From positions 124,001 through 188,000 of the forward strand of contig NZ_WQCF01000005.1 in assembly GCF_013032455.1 (NCBI RefSeq): a DNA stretch of 64,000 nucleotides, given 5' to 3'. Source of the stretch: Ruegeria atlantica. GTDB taxonomy: Bacteria > Pseudomonadota > Alphaproteobacteria > Rhodobacterales > Rhodobacteraceae. The notes below the pieces were generated by a model. It was not told where the DNA came from, ran no database searches, and saw only the letters and a list, made by a program, of their open reading frames with translations. Each line of letters begins with the position of its first letter. Position 1 is the first letter of the stretch. The position numbers and the translations under genes are program-made. This document shows, in pieces, positions 44,713 through 54,394 of this stretch.

Positions 44713-46244
44713 CCACTCTCACATTGGTTCCCGGGCAGACCACTCTGCCGCAGCTTGAAAATATCTACTGGAATGAAGCCTCAGCAAAGCTCGATGCGTC
44801 TTGCCGCCCAGCGGTTGAAATGGCGGCAGACCGTATTGCGGCTGCCGCTGCCGGTAACGTGCCTGTTTATGGTGTGAATACCGGGTTCGGCAAACTGGCC
44901 AGCCTGAAGATCGAGGCAGAAGATACTGCCACCCTGCAACGGAATCTGATCCTGAGCCATTGCTGTGGTGTCGGCGAAGCGATGCCGCGCCAGCTGGTCC
45001 GATTGATGATGTCCCTGAAGCTTCTGAGCTTTGGCCGTGGCGCGTCGGGCGTACGCTGGGAGCTTGTCGAGCTAATGCAGGGCATGCTGGAAAAAGGGGT
45101 CACTCCCGTTGTTCCCGCCCAAGGGTCGGTTGGCGCGTCAGGCGATCTGGCACCGTTGTCACATATGACTGCGGTCGTGATCGGCGAAGGCGAGGCAGAA
45201 TACAAGGGCAAGATTTTACCGGGGTCCGAAGCGCTGTCTAAGGCGGGGCTGTTTCCAATCGAATTGGGTCCCAAAGAAGGATTGGCCTTTATAAACGGCA
45301 CGCAGTTTTCGACGGCCTATGCGCTTGCTGGCTTGTTTGAGGTATGGCGTTCAGCGCAAAACGCGCTGGTGATCTCGGCATTGTCGACAGACGCCATCAT
45401 GGGATCTACCGCTCCGTTGCAGCCCGAAATCCATACGCTGCGCGGACACCGCGGACAGATTGAGGCAGCAAATGCGATGCGCGCAATCCTGGCCCAATCC
45501 GAGATCCGCGAAAGTCACCGCGAAGGGGATACGCGCGTTCAGGATCCCTATTGTATCCGGTGCCAACCACAAGTGACCGGCGCGGCGATGGATGTGCTGC
45601 GTCAGGCCGCCGCAACGCTGCTGACCGAAGCCAACGCGGCCACGGACAATCCGCTGGTTCTGACCGAGACGGGCATGATTGTTTCTGGTGGCAACTTCCA
45701 TGCAGAGCCAGTCGGCTTTGCCGCTGATATGATTGCTTTAGCACTGTCCGAAATTGGCGCTATCTCTCAGCGGCGTATCGCACTGATGGTCGACCCAACG
45801 CTCAGCTTCGACCTGCCTCCGTTCCTGACGCCCAATCCGGGTTTGAACTCCGGGCTGATGATCGCCGAGGTCACAACCGCCGCGCTGATGAGTGAAAACA
45901 AACATCTGGCCAACCCTTGCGTAACAGACAGCACACCCACTTCGGCCAATCAGGAAGACCACGTTTCGATGGCGGCCCATGGCGCGCGGCGCCTGACCCG
46001 TATGGTTGAGAACCTGAATAACATCCTTGGCGTTGAACTTCTCTGCTCGGCGCGCGGCGTTGAATTCAGGGCTCCGCTGAAAACCAGTCCGCTCCTGCAA
46101 AAGGCCATTGCGCGTCTTCGCGAGGATGTCTCAAGCCTGCAGGAAGACCGGTATATGGCTCCTGACCTGAAGGCCGCGAAAGAGCTGGTCGCATCGGGTG
46201 CTTTGCTGGAGGCGTTGAGCGCCTCACTGCCGGAACTCGCGTAA
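44709..46244 (+). CDS. hutH: Histidine ammonia-lyase HutH
   Basis: A 511-aa lyase forming urocanate and ammonium from L-histidine. The MIO prosthetic group forms from the Ala-Ser-Gly of [15 protein letters not shown], and [12 protein letters not shown] carries the catalytic Tyr. GTG start overlaps the hutI stop; its own stop TAA overlaps the ATG of hutG by 1 nt (TAATG). Length and motifs are standard, and the protein is a cytoplasmic homotetramer by family. Confidence 0.95.
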   Translation: MTTLTLVPGQTTLPQLENIYWNEASAKLDASCRPAVEMAADRIAAAAAGNVPVYGVNTGFGKLASLKIEAEDTATLQRNLILSHCCGVGEAMPRQLVRLMMSLKLLSFGRGASGVRWELVELMQGMLEKGVTPVVPAQGSVGASGDLAPLSHMTAVVIGEGEAEYKGKILPGSEALSKAGLFPIELGPKEGLAFINGTQFSTAYALAGLFEVWRSAQNALVISALSTDAIMGSTAPLQPEIHTLRGHRGQIEAANAMRAILAQSEIRESHREGDTRVQDPYCIRCQPQVTGAAMDVLRQAAATLLTEANAATDNPLVLTETGMIVSGGNFHAEPVGFAADMIALALSEIGAISQRRIALMVDPTLSFDLPPFLTPNPGLNSGLMIAEVTTAALMSENKHLANPCVTDSTPTSANQEDHVSMAAHGARRLTRMVENLNNILGVELLCSARGVEFRAPLKTSPLLQKAIARLREDVSSLQEDRYMAPDLKAAKELVASGALLEALSASLPELA

Positions 46245-47059
46245 TGCAAGTTTTTAGCGTTATACAAGGTGATAGCCCCATCGTTCTGGGCCAGCCGCAT
46301 GGCGGAACCCATGTACCCGACGCCATTGCCGCACGGTTCAATGTTACGGGTGGCGGTCTGGCTGACACGGACTGGCATATCACCCGGCTTTATGATGGCC
46401 TGCTACCGGGTGCCACAGTAGTGGCGTCCAACGTGCATCGCTATGTGATTGATGCCAATCGCGATCCGGCTGGTGTGTCGTTGTACCCGGGTCAGAATAC
46501 CACGACGCTGGTTCCCCTGACGGATTTCGATGGGCAGGCGATCTGGACCAAGGGGCAGGAACCTTCTGTAGACGAAATCGAGGCACGTCGCGTCGCATAC
46601 CACGCGCCCTACCACAATGCGCTGCAGGCCGAGCTAGAGCGGGTTCGGGCCAAACATGGGGTGGCGATCCTGTTTGATTGCCACTCAATCCGGTCAAACA
46701 TCCCGTTCCTGTTCGAAGGTGAACTGCCGATTTTCAACACCGGCACAAACCAGGGCACCACCTGCGCACCCGAAATTGAGACCGCAGTGGATACAATTGC
46801 ACAGTCATCTGGCATGGGCGCTGTTCTAAACGGACGCTTCAAGGGGGGGTGGACAACGCGCCACTATGGCCAACCCGATTCCGGCATTCACGCCATCCAG
46901 ATGGAAATCTCGCAACGGGCTTACATGCACGAAACGCCTCCGTGGGCGTGGGATGACGCCCGAGCCGCAGTATCCCGACCGCATCTGCAAAAGATGCTTG
47001 AGACCCTCAACAACCTCGCCCTCTCGGGCGTCATTTTTCCCGAAGGGAGTAAACAATGA
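46244..47059 (+). CDS. hutG: N-formylglutamate amidohydrolase HutG
   Basis: A 271-aa metal-dependent hydrolase giving glutamate and formate from N-formylglutamate, the last step of the pathway with HutF. Early [13 protein letters not shown], the [10 protein letters not shown] motif, [13 protein letters not shown] and DCHSIRS are characteristic. It is translationally coupled to hutH (TAATG) and overlaps hutU by 4 nt. Length fits the family. Confidence 0.92.
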   Translation: MQVFSVIQGDSPIVLGQPHGGTHVPDAIAARFNVTGGGLADTDWHITRLYDGLLPGATVVASNVHRYVIDANRDPAGVSLYPGQNTTTLVPLTDFDGQAIWTKGQEPSVDEIEARRVAYHAPYHNALQAELERVRAKHGVAILFDCHSIRSNIPFLFEGELPIFNTGTNQGTTCAPEIETAVDTIAQSSGMGAVLNGRFKGGWTTRHYGQPDSGIHAIQMEISQRAYMHETPPWAWDDARAAVSRPHLQKMLETLNNLALSGVIFPEGSKQ

Positions 47060-48726
47060 GCGATCCTCGAAAGAATAGCCGCGACGTGTACCCGCCGACC
47101 GGGACGGAACTGAATGCTAAAAGCTGGTTAACCGAAGCTCCTATGCGGATGCTGATGAACAACCTGCATCCGGACGTGGCCGAGAACCCGCACGAGTTGG
47201 TGGTCTATGGCGGTATTGGCCGTGCGGCGCGGACCTGGAAGGACTTCGACCTGATCGTCGACAGCCTCAAGGAGCTGGAGGAGGACGAAACGCTGGTGGT
47301 ACAATCGGGAAAGCCGGTTGCCATCGTTAAGACCCACAAGGATGCGCCTCGCGTTCTGATCGCCAACTCAAATTTGGTGCCGCACTGGGCCAACTGGGAT
47401 CATTTCAACGAGTTGGATAAGAAAGGCCTGGCCATGTATGGCCAGATGACTGCCGGGTCTTGGATTTATATCGGCAGCCAGGGCATCGTTCAGGGCACGT
47501 ATGAAACCTTCATGGAGGCCGGTCGCCAGCACTATGGCGGTAACCTGAAAGGGCGTTGGATTCTGACTGGCGGCCTGGGTGGCATGGGCGGTGCGCAGCC
47601 TCTGGCCGCCGTGATGGCTGGTGCTTGCTGTCTGGCCGTCGAGTGTGATGAGAAAAGCGCCGACTTCCGCCTGCGCACCCGTTATGTTGACGAGAAAACT
47701 CATAGCCTGGACGAAGCGCTAGAGATGATCGACCGCTGGACCAAAGCGGGCGAAGCCAAGTCCGTGGCACTAATCGGCAACGCCGCCGACATCTTCCCGG
47801 AAATATACAAGCGCGGCATTAAGCCAGATATCGTGACCGACCAGACCTCGGCCCACGACCCTGTTAACGGATATTTGCCGCAAGGCTGGACGGTAGCCGA
47901 GTGGCGTTCCAAGGCTGAAACCGCCCCGAAAGAAGTGGAACGCGCCGCGCGCGCTTCGATGAAAGTACAGGTCGAAGCAATGGTTGCATTCCACAATGAT
48001 GGCGTGCCCACCGTCGACTATGGCAACAACATTCGCCAGATGGCGCTAGAAGAAGGTCTGGAAGACGCGTTTGCCTTTCCCGGATTTGTTCCAGCCTACA
48101 TCCGCCCGCTGTTCTGCCGTGGTATCGGGCCGTTCCGCTGGGCAGCACTGTCAGGTGATCCGGAAGACATCTACAAGACAGACCAGAAGGTCAAAGAACT
48201 GCTGCCGGACAACAAACACCTGCACAATTGGCTGGACATGGCGCGCGAACGTATCGAATTCCAGGGGCTGCCCGCACGTATCTGCTGGGTCGGTTTGGGT
48301 GATCGTCATCGCCTGGGTCTTGCCTTCAACGAAATGGTCAAAAATGGTGAGTTGAACGCGCCTGTCGTAATTGGGCGGGACCATCTGGATTCAGGGTCTG
48401 TCGCCTCACCCAACCGCGAAACCGAAGCCATGATGGACGGTTCGGACGCCGTTTCCGACTGGCCCCTGTTGAATGCCTTGGTAAACACCGCCTCGGGTGC
48501 CACCTGGGTATCGCTGCACCACGGCGGCGGGGTCGGTATGGGATTCTCACAGCACGCAGGCGTGGTGATCTGCGCAGATGGCACTGACGATGCGGCCAAA
48601 CGCCTGGAACGCGTTCTGTGGAACGACCCCGCTTCGGGCGTCTGGCGCCATGCCGATGCGGGTTACGAAAGCGCCAAGGACTGCGCCCGCGAGCATGGTC
48701 TACGCCTTCCTGGCATTCTCGGCTGA
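47056..48726 (+). CDS. hutU: Urocanate hydratase HutU
   Basis: A 556-aa NAD+-dependent urocanase producing imidazolonepropionate, the second step. [18 protein letters not shown] binds NAD+, [13 protein letters not shown] carries the conserved active-site Cys region, and [15 protein letters not shown] and [15 protein letters not shown] are family signatures. It is the last gene of hutIHGU. About 250 nt follow without a gene; a GGGG-CAAA-CCCC hairpin near 48825-48837 lacks a T-run. Confidence 0.95.
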   Translation: MSDPRKNSRDVYPPTGTELNAKSWLTEAPMRMLMNNLHPDVAENPHELVVYGGIGRAARTWKDFDLIVDSLKELEEDETLVVQSGKPVAIVKTHKDAPRVLIANSNLVPHWANWDHFNELDKKGLAMYGQMTAGSWIYIGSQGIVQGTYETFMEAGRQHYGGNLKGRWILTGGLGGMGGAQPLAAVMAGACCLAVECDEKSADFRLRTRYVDEKTHSLDEALEMIDRWTKAGEAKSVALIGNAADIFPEIYKRGIKPDIVTDQTSAHDPVNGYLPQGWTVAEWRSKAETAPKEVERAARASMKVQVEAMVAFHNDGVPTVDYGNNIRQMALEEGLEDAFAFPGFVPAYIRPLFCRGIGPFRWAALSGDPEDIYKTDQKVKELLPDNKHLHNWLDMARERIEFQGLPARICWVGLGDRHRLGLAFNEMVKNGELNAPVVIGRDHLDSGSVASPNRETEAMMDGSDAVSDWPLLNALVNTASGATWVSLHHGGGVGMGFSQHAGVVICADGTDDAAKRLERVLWNDPASGVWRHADAGYESAKDCAREHGLRLPGILG

Positions 48727-48980
48727 TCAAGCCAAATCTGCAAAACTGCATCATTGAAGGCCGAGACCTCATTGAGCATCTAAAACACTGTGCTAAATAA
48801 CTTCGGTTGTGGCGGGAATGACGCGGGGCAAACCCCGGTGGTTCAGGCTTCTGACGATGTTTTGGCCGACCACACATTTTAGGCGCGGAGGCAGGCTCTG
48901 CTTTTCTTTGGCTCAATTGTCGGTATGACGGTGTGGGATGAATCGTTGGGCGAATACCGGAACCACAAGGAAATCTGGCA

Positions 48981-49847
48981 ATGTCGAATAATGAAACACT
49001 GACAATTCTCGCATGTCAGATTCAAATTCCGCAAACAAACTCGGCACAGGAACGGGACGAACATCTGTCGCAGTCCACGAAATGGGTAAGCGACGAACTT
49101 GTGGCCCGGCCTGCAGACCTTGTGGTGCTGCCAGAATTGTCGAGTATCGATTATTCCCGCGAGGCGTTTTCACGCCTGGACGAAATTGCCGAACCTCTGG
49201 ACGGTGCGTCATTCCAGGCGTGGCGAAGTGTGGCACAAGAATTCCGCGTTTATGTATCGTACAGCTTTGCGCGTCGAGGAGCAGGCGGCAACTACATCTC
49301 TGTTGCCGTTGTAGGACCGGACGGCAATCTTGTCGGGCATTACGACAAGCTTCATCTAGCCCAATATGGCGCTTCGATGGAAAAAGAGTATTTTGAACGC
49401 GGAACGCATCTGCTGACATATGAAGTCCGCGGGTTCAAAATCGCCCCGATCATTTGCTATGATATCCGCATTCCCGAGCTTTGCCGTACTTTGGCTGTTG
49501 AAAAGGGTGTTGATCTCATCACTCATTGCGGCGCCTACTACCGAGACGAATCCTTCCACACGTGGCACTCATTCGCGACCACAAGAGCGCTTGAGAACCA
49601 AGTATTCCTGCTATCTCTCAACCGTGCCGGGGAACAGTATGGCAATTCCCTGTTCTGCTGGCCCTGGATGGACGAAAACAAAGGTCCCGTTACCTTTCCC
49701 CAGCATGAAGAAGCTTTTAAATACATTACGTTAGATCGTGATGACTTGAATCAAGCCCGCTCAAACTATTCCTTCCTAAAAGATCGGCTAGAAGACTATA
49801 ATGGTCTTCCATTTCTGGCAGGGTCGCGCTCTCTGAGCGCAAGTTGA
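48981..49847 (+). CDS. Carbon-nitrogen hydrolase (nitrilase superfamily)
   Basis: A 288-aa amidase. The Glu-Lys-Cys triad is visible: E in VVLPELSS, K in YDKLHLAQYG, and C in IICYDIRIPELCR. The family includes omega-amidases, N-carbamoyl-amino acid amidohydrolases and formamidase-like enzymes. It follows the hut operon on the same strand but 254 nt away, so it may have its own promoter. A role in clearing an amide linked to histidine or hydantoin breakdown is possible but not shown. It lies just before IS6-type debris. Confidence 0.85.
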   Translation: MSNNETLTILACQIQIPQTNSAQERDEHLSQSTKWVSDELVARPADLVVLPELSSIDYSREAFSRLDEIAEPLDGASFQAWRSVAQEFRVYVSYSFARRGAGGNYISVAVVGPDGNLVGHYDKLHLAQYGASMEKEYFERGTHLLTYEVRGFKIAPIICYDIRIPELCRTLAVEKGVDLITHCGAYYRDESFHTWHSFATTRALENQVFLLSLNRAGEQYGNSLFCWPWMDENKGPVTFPQHEEAFKYITLDRDDLNQARSNYSFLKDRLEDYNGLPFLAGSRSLSAS

Positions 49848-49909
49848 CGAAAATTCCCGTTTAAGTGCTTATGGCTGGCACAACAACAATGAGCAGGCAA
49901 TATCTCGTT

Positions 49910-50602
49910 GAAAGGCGCATGCTTCTCAATGGAAGCATCCTGTATGCCGTGTACTTTTTCTTCGGTACACGGTGTCATATAGTGACCTTAAAAAGCTGAT
50001 GGCTGAACGCGGAGTATGAGTAAACCACGCCACGCTAAACAGGAGGGTTGTGACGTATTCGCCTCTGGCGGCGGCGCGTGCGCAGTCCAAGAAGCTAACG
50101 CTGAAATCCTGACGCATGAACAAGATATATTTGCTGGTGCGCGAGGTGGAAAAATCACTATCGAGAGGGCGACAACGCGGGGAACACCCTAGAATTCATA
50201 ATGTCCAAGCAGAGAAATGGTCCAGACGCGACTAAATTCTTAGCCAAGGCGCTGTCTTAAAATGCGATCCTAGACAAAGTCGTTATCGGCAACAGCAGGG
50301 CCAATGCGACAGGTATTCACGGGATAAACAAGATTTTGAAACGGTTCGCTTGTCCGGCCAAAGTGCAGAAAATTGGGTCCAATTTGTTGAGTAACATCGT
50401 GGAACACGATCACAGGTTTATCAAACGGCGGGTCCGGCAAATGTGTGGTTTCAAATCATTCGGGTCAGCGCCAGCTACCTTGGACGGCATCGAGGTCGTC
50501 AATATGATCGATAAGGAGCAGTTTGCCAGCACAACAACATCGGCGTTTCGACTTTCTGCCGGCTTCGCAGGATATATGTATCTAAGCACAGGCTTTTCCT
50601 GA
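49910..50602 (+). pseudogene. IS6-family transposase, heavily decayed
   Basis: Pieces of one IS6-type transposase occur in order but in changing frames. About 49988-50030 read like LMAERGV and VNHATLNR. About 50109-50250 give MNKIYLLVR, then WKNHYREGDNAGNTLEFIM, then KQRNGPDATKFLAKAL, followed by an in-frame TAA. About 50260-50540 give KVVIGNSRANATGIHGINKI, EHDHRFIKRRVRQMCGFKSF and ATLDGIEVVNMI. At least two frameshifts and two stops make it inactive. The intact family protein is about 235 aa. Confidence 0.75.
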
Positions 50603-50733
50603 CTCGTCCAAAAATTTGCGACACATTCATTGCGTGACCTCAAAACTGCTCTCGTAAATGGTTTTTGTAATAACTGAAGTGTTACTTTTCAGATTGGCTC
50701 CATTGCAATCGCTAAAACAGGTCACCGATCTCA

Positions 50734-50799
50734 AACGATTGCAACAGAACACCTGCCTACTCCGTCTACACCGCCCTGGAAGAAATTTGCAACAGAACC
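50734..50799. repeat. Two IS6-type terminal repeats in the same orientation
   Basis: AAATTTGCAACAGAACC (50783-50799) is the complement of the classical IS6 end GGTTCTGTTGCAAATTT. A second, AACGATTGCAACAGAAC-ACC, lies 49 nt before it (50734-50753). They mark right ends of IS6-family elements, probably of more than one insertion. The stretch between the transposase remnant and these ends holds no gene. Confidence 0.6.
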
Positions 50800-50942
50800 T
50801 AATTTTACTGATGTAGTCGTCCCCTACTCACTTTATACGCAATAATATCCTTTTTTGCGCACTACTATTCCAGCCGTGGGGTGCTACCGTTACATCTGAT
50901 AAACTCCCTGTCTCGCGCCTTGTATGTTTTCAGAGAAAAGCG
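50800..50942. other. AT-rich spacer after IS6 end
   Basis: No coding frame or repeat recognised; composition is AT-rich compared with the flanking genes. Confidence 0.35.
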
Positions 50943-51293
50943 CTAGAACTCAGACCTCCATCCCTTACCTACCCCACTCGGAAAATCACCACTAGACAGG
51001 CCTTCCACCAGAAATAGACCCCTCCAGCCCGTTTGAGGCGTCGCTGGTGAAACAGACCAATGCCCGCCCTTAGTCATCGAAGACTGTTCCCGACCACCTG
51101 CGAAATATTTGAGGGACCGCTTGCCATCTGCGGGAACTTCCAGCCGCCTGCCCCAAGTCACCAGATCTGATGCGCTGAGTGTGTGCTGATCAAAGAATCT
51201 GGCAAGATTGGTCTTATCTAGAGCTCGCCTCTTGAGGTCAAAAGTACCACTTAGCCCCCTGCCCGCTTTCCTGAACTTTCTCGCAGCGCAGGC
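50943..51293 (-). pseudogene. Truncated gene of unknown function upstream of the par locus
   Basis: A stop-free minus-strand frame of 116 codons that lacks a good start. Only a GTG at 51161 is available in frame among the usual starts. The sequence reads like real coding (for example KTNLARFFDQHTLSASDLV and GREQSSMTKGGHWSVS) and ends GKGWRSEF. I do not recognise the family. The likely reading is the C-terminal end of a gene whose front was lost when insertion sequences rearranged this region. Confidence 0.3.
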
Positions 51294-51463
51294 TTAGATT
51301 TGTTGGATCGAGGTCAGACAGACTAATATTTAGTCTTCTATGTCCAATCGCTCCAGTCGACCAGTTTCTGCCCCGCCTGCACTGATACCTTTCCGGAATT
51401 CAGGCAGAGAAAAGTCAAGGCGATGTGGATATATCCAAAAACCCTACCGTTGTTTTAGTGAGT

Positions 51464-51498
51464 TAAAACAAAAAACGTCGGGCCTACGACCCGACGTT
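51464..51498 (-). terminator. Rho-independent terminator of parAB
   Basis: AACGTCGGG (51474-51482) and CCCGACGTT (51490-51498) form a perfect 9-bp stem with a 7-nt loop. On the minus strand the stem is followed by TTTTGTTTTAAC. It starts 29 nt after the parB stop, so it ends the parA-parB transcript. Confidence 0.88.
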
Positions 51499-51525
51499 CC
51501 GCCAAGAAAAACCCGACTTTAAAGT

Positions 51526-51541
51526 CTTACCCGTGGGTAAG
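51526..51541. repeat. parS-like 16-bp palindrome, copy 1
   Basis: CTTACCCGTGGGTAAG, a perfect palindrome covering the parB stop codon and last four sense codons. Identical to copy 2 inside parA and differing only in the central two bases from copy 3 between parA and the initiator. Probable centromere site for ParB. Confidence 0.65.
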
Positions 51542-52633
51542 ATCGTCTTCCTCCTGCAATTCGTCGATCAGGGTTGCAATCGCTTGTTCAAGCTTGGCGC
51601 GATCAACCCGCGTGAAATCCAGATCGTAACGCAGCTCGATCCGACCGCTTGACGCAGAACACTTCGCAACCCCTGCCCTGCCGGAAACCTGGAACGTCGT
51701 TTTTGCACGGCGCGTTTTTCCTCCGCTTGCCAATACCGGTTTCTTTTGCGCCGGTGTTTCCGGCTCTGTAAAACTGCGAAGAATGGCCACCTCTCGCGGC
51801 CCATCGCGGTCCGGTTCACTCATTACGGCGTTGCTGACCTGACGCAAAAGTCCTGGGTTGGCATCCAGTTTCCGTTTTAGATCCACGCCAAGATTACGCG
51901 GAATTTCATTGGGGTGCAGCAGCACCTTGTCCAGCATCATCAGCAAACTGGCAAAGGCCCGGATGTAGCTTCGCTTGGTGTAGCTCGCAGATTTGAAAAG
52001 GATAGCAACCGCCTTGTCCACTTCCGGACAATCATTCGCCGGGTTTTCTGCGTAAGACCGAGCCAGCGCCCCCATCTCGGCGAATGAGATGTCTTTGCGG
52101 ATCAGGTTTTCATCCACCATTCGGCGGTAGCTGTCATTCAGATCTGCGCCATCAGAAATCCCTGCCGGGATCTTGGCATAAAGATCATCGCCGGTTTCCT
52201 CATGGAGCGCACGGTATGCAGAAAGGCGACGCATGCCCTGGATCAGCTCGAACCGCCCGTCAGCCCTCCGTTCCAGCCGAATTGGGTTCGATAGACCGAT
52301 GTCGCGGATCGACTCTTTCAATTCCTCCAGCTCGGGGTCGGGACCCGGCTTGCGGTCCCGAGTCAGTTTCTCGGTCACCACATCCGAAAGCGCCACACGT
52401 TCGGTCACCAAACCTTCGGAACGCAACCGCACCAACTCATGTGCCAGCCGGTCATTTTCAGCGCGGATCGTCTCTTCGGTTGACTGCTGATCGCGCAAGG
52501 CGTTGGCGTTTTCTGAGATCGCAGCGGCCATCGGGCCTCGCCGTTTTTCCAACACTTTGTCCGGTACCTTGCCGACCGGGATGTCATCCACGGCTGGCAT
52601 GTCGATGTCGAACATTCTGCGTTTGCGGCTCAT
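51527..52633 (-). CDS. parB: Plasmid partition protein ParB
   Basis: A 368-aa ParB/RepB-family centromere-binding protein. The N-terminal ParB domain has PELEELKESIRDIGLSNPI and IQGMRRLSAYRAL, where GERRxxA of the CTP-binding motif appears as GMRRLSA. A helix-turn-helix region follows (about 170-235), then a C-terminal dimerisation part. Its start overlaps the parA stop by 4 nt, giving one parAB operon. It would bind the CTTACCC-N2-GGGTAAG palindromes and, with ParA, segregate the replicon. Confidence 0.9.
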   Translation of the reverse strand: MSRKRRMFDIDMPAVDDIPVGKVPDKVLEKRRGPMAAAISENANALRDQQSTEETIRAENDRLAHELVRLRSEGLVTERVALSDVVTEKLTRDRKPGPDPELEELKESIRDIGLSNPIRLERRADGRFELIQGMRRLSAYRALHEETGDDLYAKIPAGISDGADLNDSYRRMVDENLIRKDISFAEMGALARSYAENPANDCPEVDKAVAILFKSASYTKRSYIRAFASLLMMLDKVLLHPNEIPRNLGVDLKRKLDANPGLLRQVSNAVMSEPDRDGPREVAILRSFTEPETPAQKKPVLASGGKTRRAKTTFQVSGRAGVAKCSASSGRIELRYDLDFTRVDRAKLEQAIATLIDELQEEDDLTHG

Positions 52634-53937
52634 GCGTCATCCTCCAGCTTATCCCAGGCCGAAAGCATCACGCCCCGGAATTCCTCATACACGTTGTCAA
52701 AGGTTGAACGCGCGCGGCGCCAGGTCTCACGCGTCATCTCGCGATAGTCCATCTCGTACACCGAACTCAGAAACCGCCCGGACTGTTCGACCGCGCGCGT
52801 CATCTCAACCGGATGCTCTGCGACATGCTCGCCAAACACCTTTTTGAAGGCATCAAACATAGCGGTGTGTAACGCGTTACCCGGCTCATAACGTGTCAAC
52901 AGAAAGCGCAATTCGCAGAAGGTTTTGGGCAACCCGATCTTACCCGTGGGTAAGGTCTTATCGAAACCATAGGCCAAATCTTCCAACGCCTCGGCCAGCT
53001 GCCCAATGAACGACGTGGTCGAATCATACTCCCAATAGCCGGGGCCTGAGGGGACATAGAGCATGTCCGCAGCAAAGACCGCATTCATCGACTGATATCC
53101 AATCGCAGGTGGGCAGTCGAAAAGGATCAGGTCATAGGCATCATCCGGGATTTGATCCAGATAGCGCGAAACCGCGGCAAAGAATGACCATTCCGGATTC
53201 AGATGCCGATACTGGGCCGAAGCAAACTCGACAAAGGCCGCATTGGCACAGGAAGGGATCACATCAATGGTCGACCAAGAACTCTGCTTGATGAAATCCG
53301 CAATGCGCAGATCGCCAAGACCCATGTCCGTGATCGAAGGCGGCAATTCGCGGCGGGGCAGGGCGGTCCCGGATTCCGCGGCGGCGGGCCGGTTATTCAT
53401 CCGCTCGGTCTCTCGGATCAGGTCACGGGCCATGATACCCCACACCGTGAAATCCTCGGCGACATCCGTCAGGCCCATGGAATGGCTCAGCGTCGCCTGC
53501 GGATCGAAATCCACCACAAGGACGCGGTAACCATCCAGGGCAGCGGCGTGCGCCAAGTGCAGGGCGACAGTAGATTTCCCGGCCCCCCCCTTGAAGTTCG
53601 CCACCGCTGCGCGAATGGCCCGCTTTCCCGAAGGACGGGGCGGCATCAGGGATTTGCGGTTCACCTTAAGGCGGCGGCGCAGCTCATTTACCTCTTCAAG
53701 GCTGAACCAGCGCTGGCGGCCATCGGGCTCAACCTCGCCGCCTGGCAAGGACGGATCTGCCGCCAGCTTGCCCCGAAAGGTCGACTGATTTACGCGAAAG
53801 ATTAGATCGGATACCTCCCAGCTTGAAAAGCGACGGAGGGTCTTCTCCATCTCTGGGCTGAAGGTTTGCTGGCGAATCCAGCCCTGCAATTTAAGGGACT
53901 GATTGCGCAATGCGTTCAGGTCTTCGTGCGTGTACAT
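52630..53937 (-). CDS. parA: Plasmid partition ATPase ParA
   Basis: A 435-aa ParA of the large (type Ia-like) class. An N-terminal region of about 105 residues has a MerR-like DNA-binding pattern (WEVSDLIFRVNQSTFRGKL) suited to autoregulation. The deviant Walker A FKGGAGKST follows at about residue 115, then VDFDPQATLS and the Walker B LILFDCPPAIG. It drives partition of the replicon with ParB. One copy of the putative parS palindrome lies inside its coding sequence. It is divergent from the initiator across a 457-nt origin-like region. Confidence 0.92.
   Translation of the reverse strand: MYTHEDLNALRNQSLKLQGWIRQQTFSPEMEKTLRRFSSWEVSDLIFRVNQSTFRGKLAADPSLPGGEVEPDGRQRWFSLEEVNELRRRLKVNRKSLMPPRPSGKRAIRAAVANFKGGAGKSTVALHLAHAAALDGYRVLVVDFDPQATLSHSMGLTDVAEDFTVWGIMARDLIRETERMNNRPAAAESGTALPRRELPPSITDMGLGDLRIADFIKQSSWSTIDVIPSCANAAFVEFASAQYRHLNPEWSFFAAVSRYLDQIPDDAYDLILFDCPPAIGYQSMNAVFAADMLYVPSGPGYWEYDSTTSFIGQLAEALEDLAYGFDKTLPTGKIGLPKTFCELRFLLTRYEPGNALHTAMFDAFKKVFGEHVAEHPVEMTRAVEQSGRFLSSVYEMDYREMTRETWRRARSTFDNVYEEFRGVMLSAWDKLEDDA
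52939..52954. repeat. parS-like 16-bp palindrome, copy 2 (inside parA)
   Basis: CTTACCCGTGGGTAAG, identical to copy 1, encoding the Leu-Pro-Thr-Gly-Lys stretch of ParA. A perfect 16-bp palindrome kept within coding DNA suggests selection for DNA binding as well as protein sequence. Confidence 0.6.
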
Positions 53938-54034
53938 GCCTCAAGTCTCATAGTTTCGGACGCTATTTTATATAGTTTTTCTATTTACGCTTGATTTGCG
54001 CTTTACGCAAAAGAAATTATGATGAAAGTACAAA

Positions 54035-54050
54035 CTTACCCACGGGTAAG
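54035..54050. repeat. parS-like 16-bp palindrome, copy 3
   Basis: CTTACCCACGGGTAAG; arms identical to copies 1 and 2, only the central dinucleotide differs (AC, which is the complement of GT). Located about 100 nt upstream of the parA start, a position suited to both centromere and parAB operator roles. Confidence 0.65.
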
Positions 54051-54134
54051 AAAACAAAGGGTTTCGAAGCCAAGACCGATTCGGAGGGCCACTGATTCGA
54101 AAGCCCCGAAGAAACAACCTCCCACCTCAAGATT

Positions 54135-54213
54135 TAGGGGGACGGAAATTAACGAACAGCCCCATATAGGGGGACAAAACACGAGGTTAGGGGGACATTC
54201 TGCGTGTCCCCCA
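54135..54213. repeat. Iteron-like TAGGGGGAC repeats
   Basis: TAGGGGGAC occurs at 54135-54143, 54167-54175 and 54188-54196, and an inverted near-copy (GTCCCCCA) at 54206-54213. Start-to-start distances of 32 and 21 nt are close to three and two helical turns, so the sites lie on one face of the DNA. Likely binding sites of the replication initiator encoded just downstream. Confidence 0.6.
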
Positions 54214-54291
54214 TCACCAATACTTCACCTATTTTCTTTTTTGAAATTTGAATTGAGTTAGAGATCAAACCAGCCACAAGCCACTCTCTTC

Positions 54292-54320
54292 TTGACAGAA
54301 TCGAAGGATTGGACGCTAAT
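54292..54320 (+). promoter_or_regulatory. Promoter of the replication initiator
   Basis: TTGACA (54292-54297) and GCTAAT (54315-54320) are separated by 17 nt, a good -35 and a 4-of-6 match to the -10 consensus. It lies about 75-85 nt before the initiator start and downstream of the iteron-like repeats. Confidence 0.5.
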
Positions 54321-54394
54321 CAGGGCATCATGACAAAAAGCGTTGGCAAACAGCGCTGAACTGGCGGTATCATCCGTCCGAGGCAGACAGAGCG

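Larger units (their letters stand above)
53938..54394. other. Putative replication origin region
   Basis: A 457-nt non-coding gap between divergent parA and the initiator. It contains an AT-rich block next to parA, palindrome copy 3, a cluster of TAGGGGGAC repeats, a second AT-rich block (54220-54265) and a promoter for the initiator. This arrangement is what an iteron-type origin should contain; origin function is inferred. Confidence 0.6.

Noticed and set aside
48825-48837. Terminator after hutU
   Set aside because: A GGGG-CAAA-CCCC hairpin exists but is not followed by a T-run on the plus strand.
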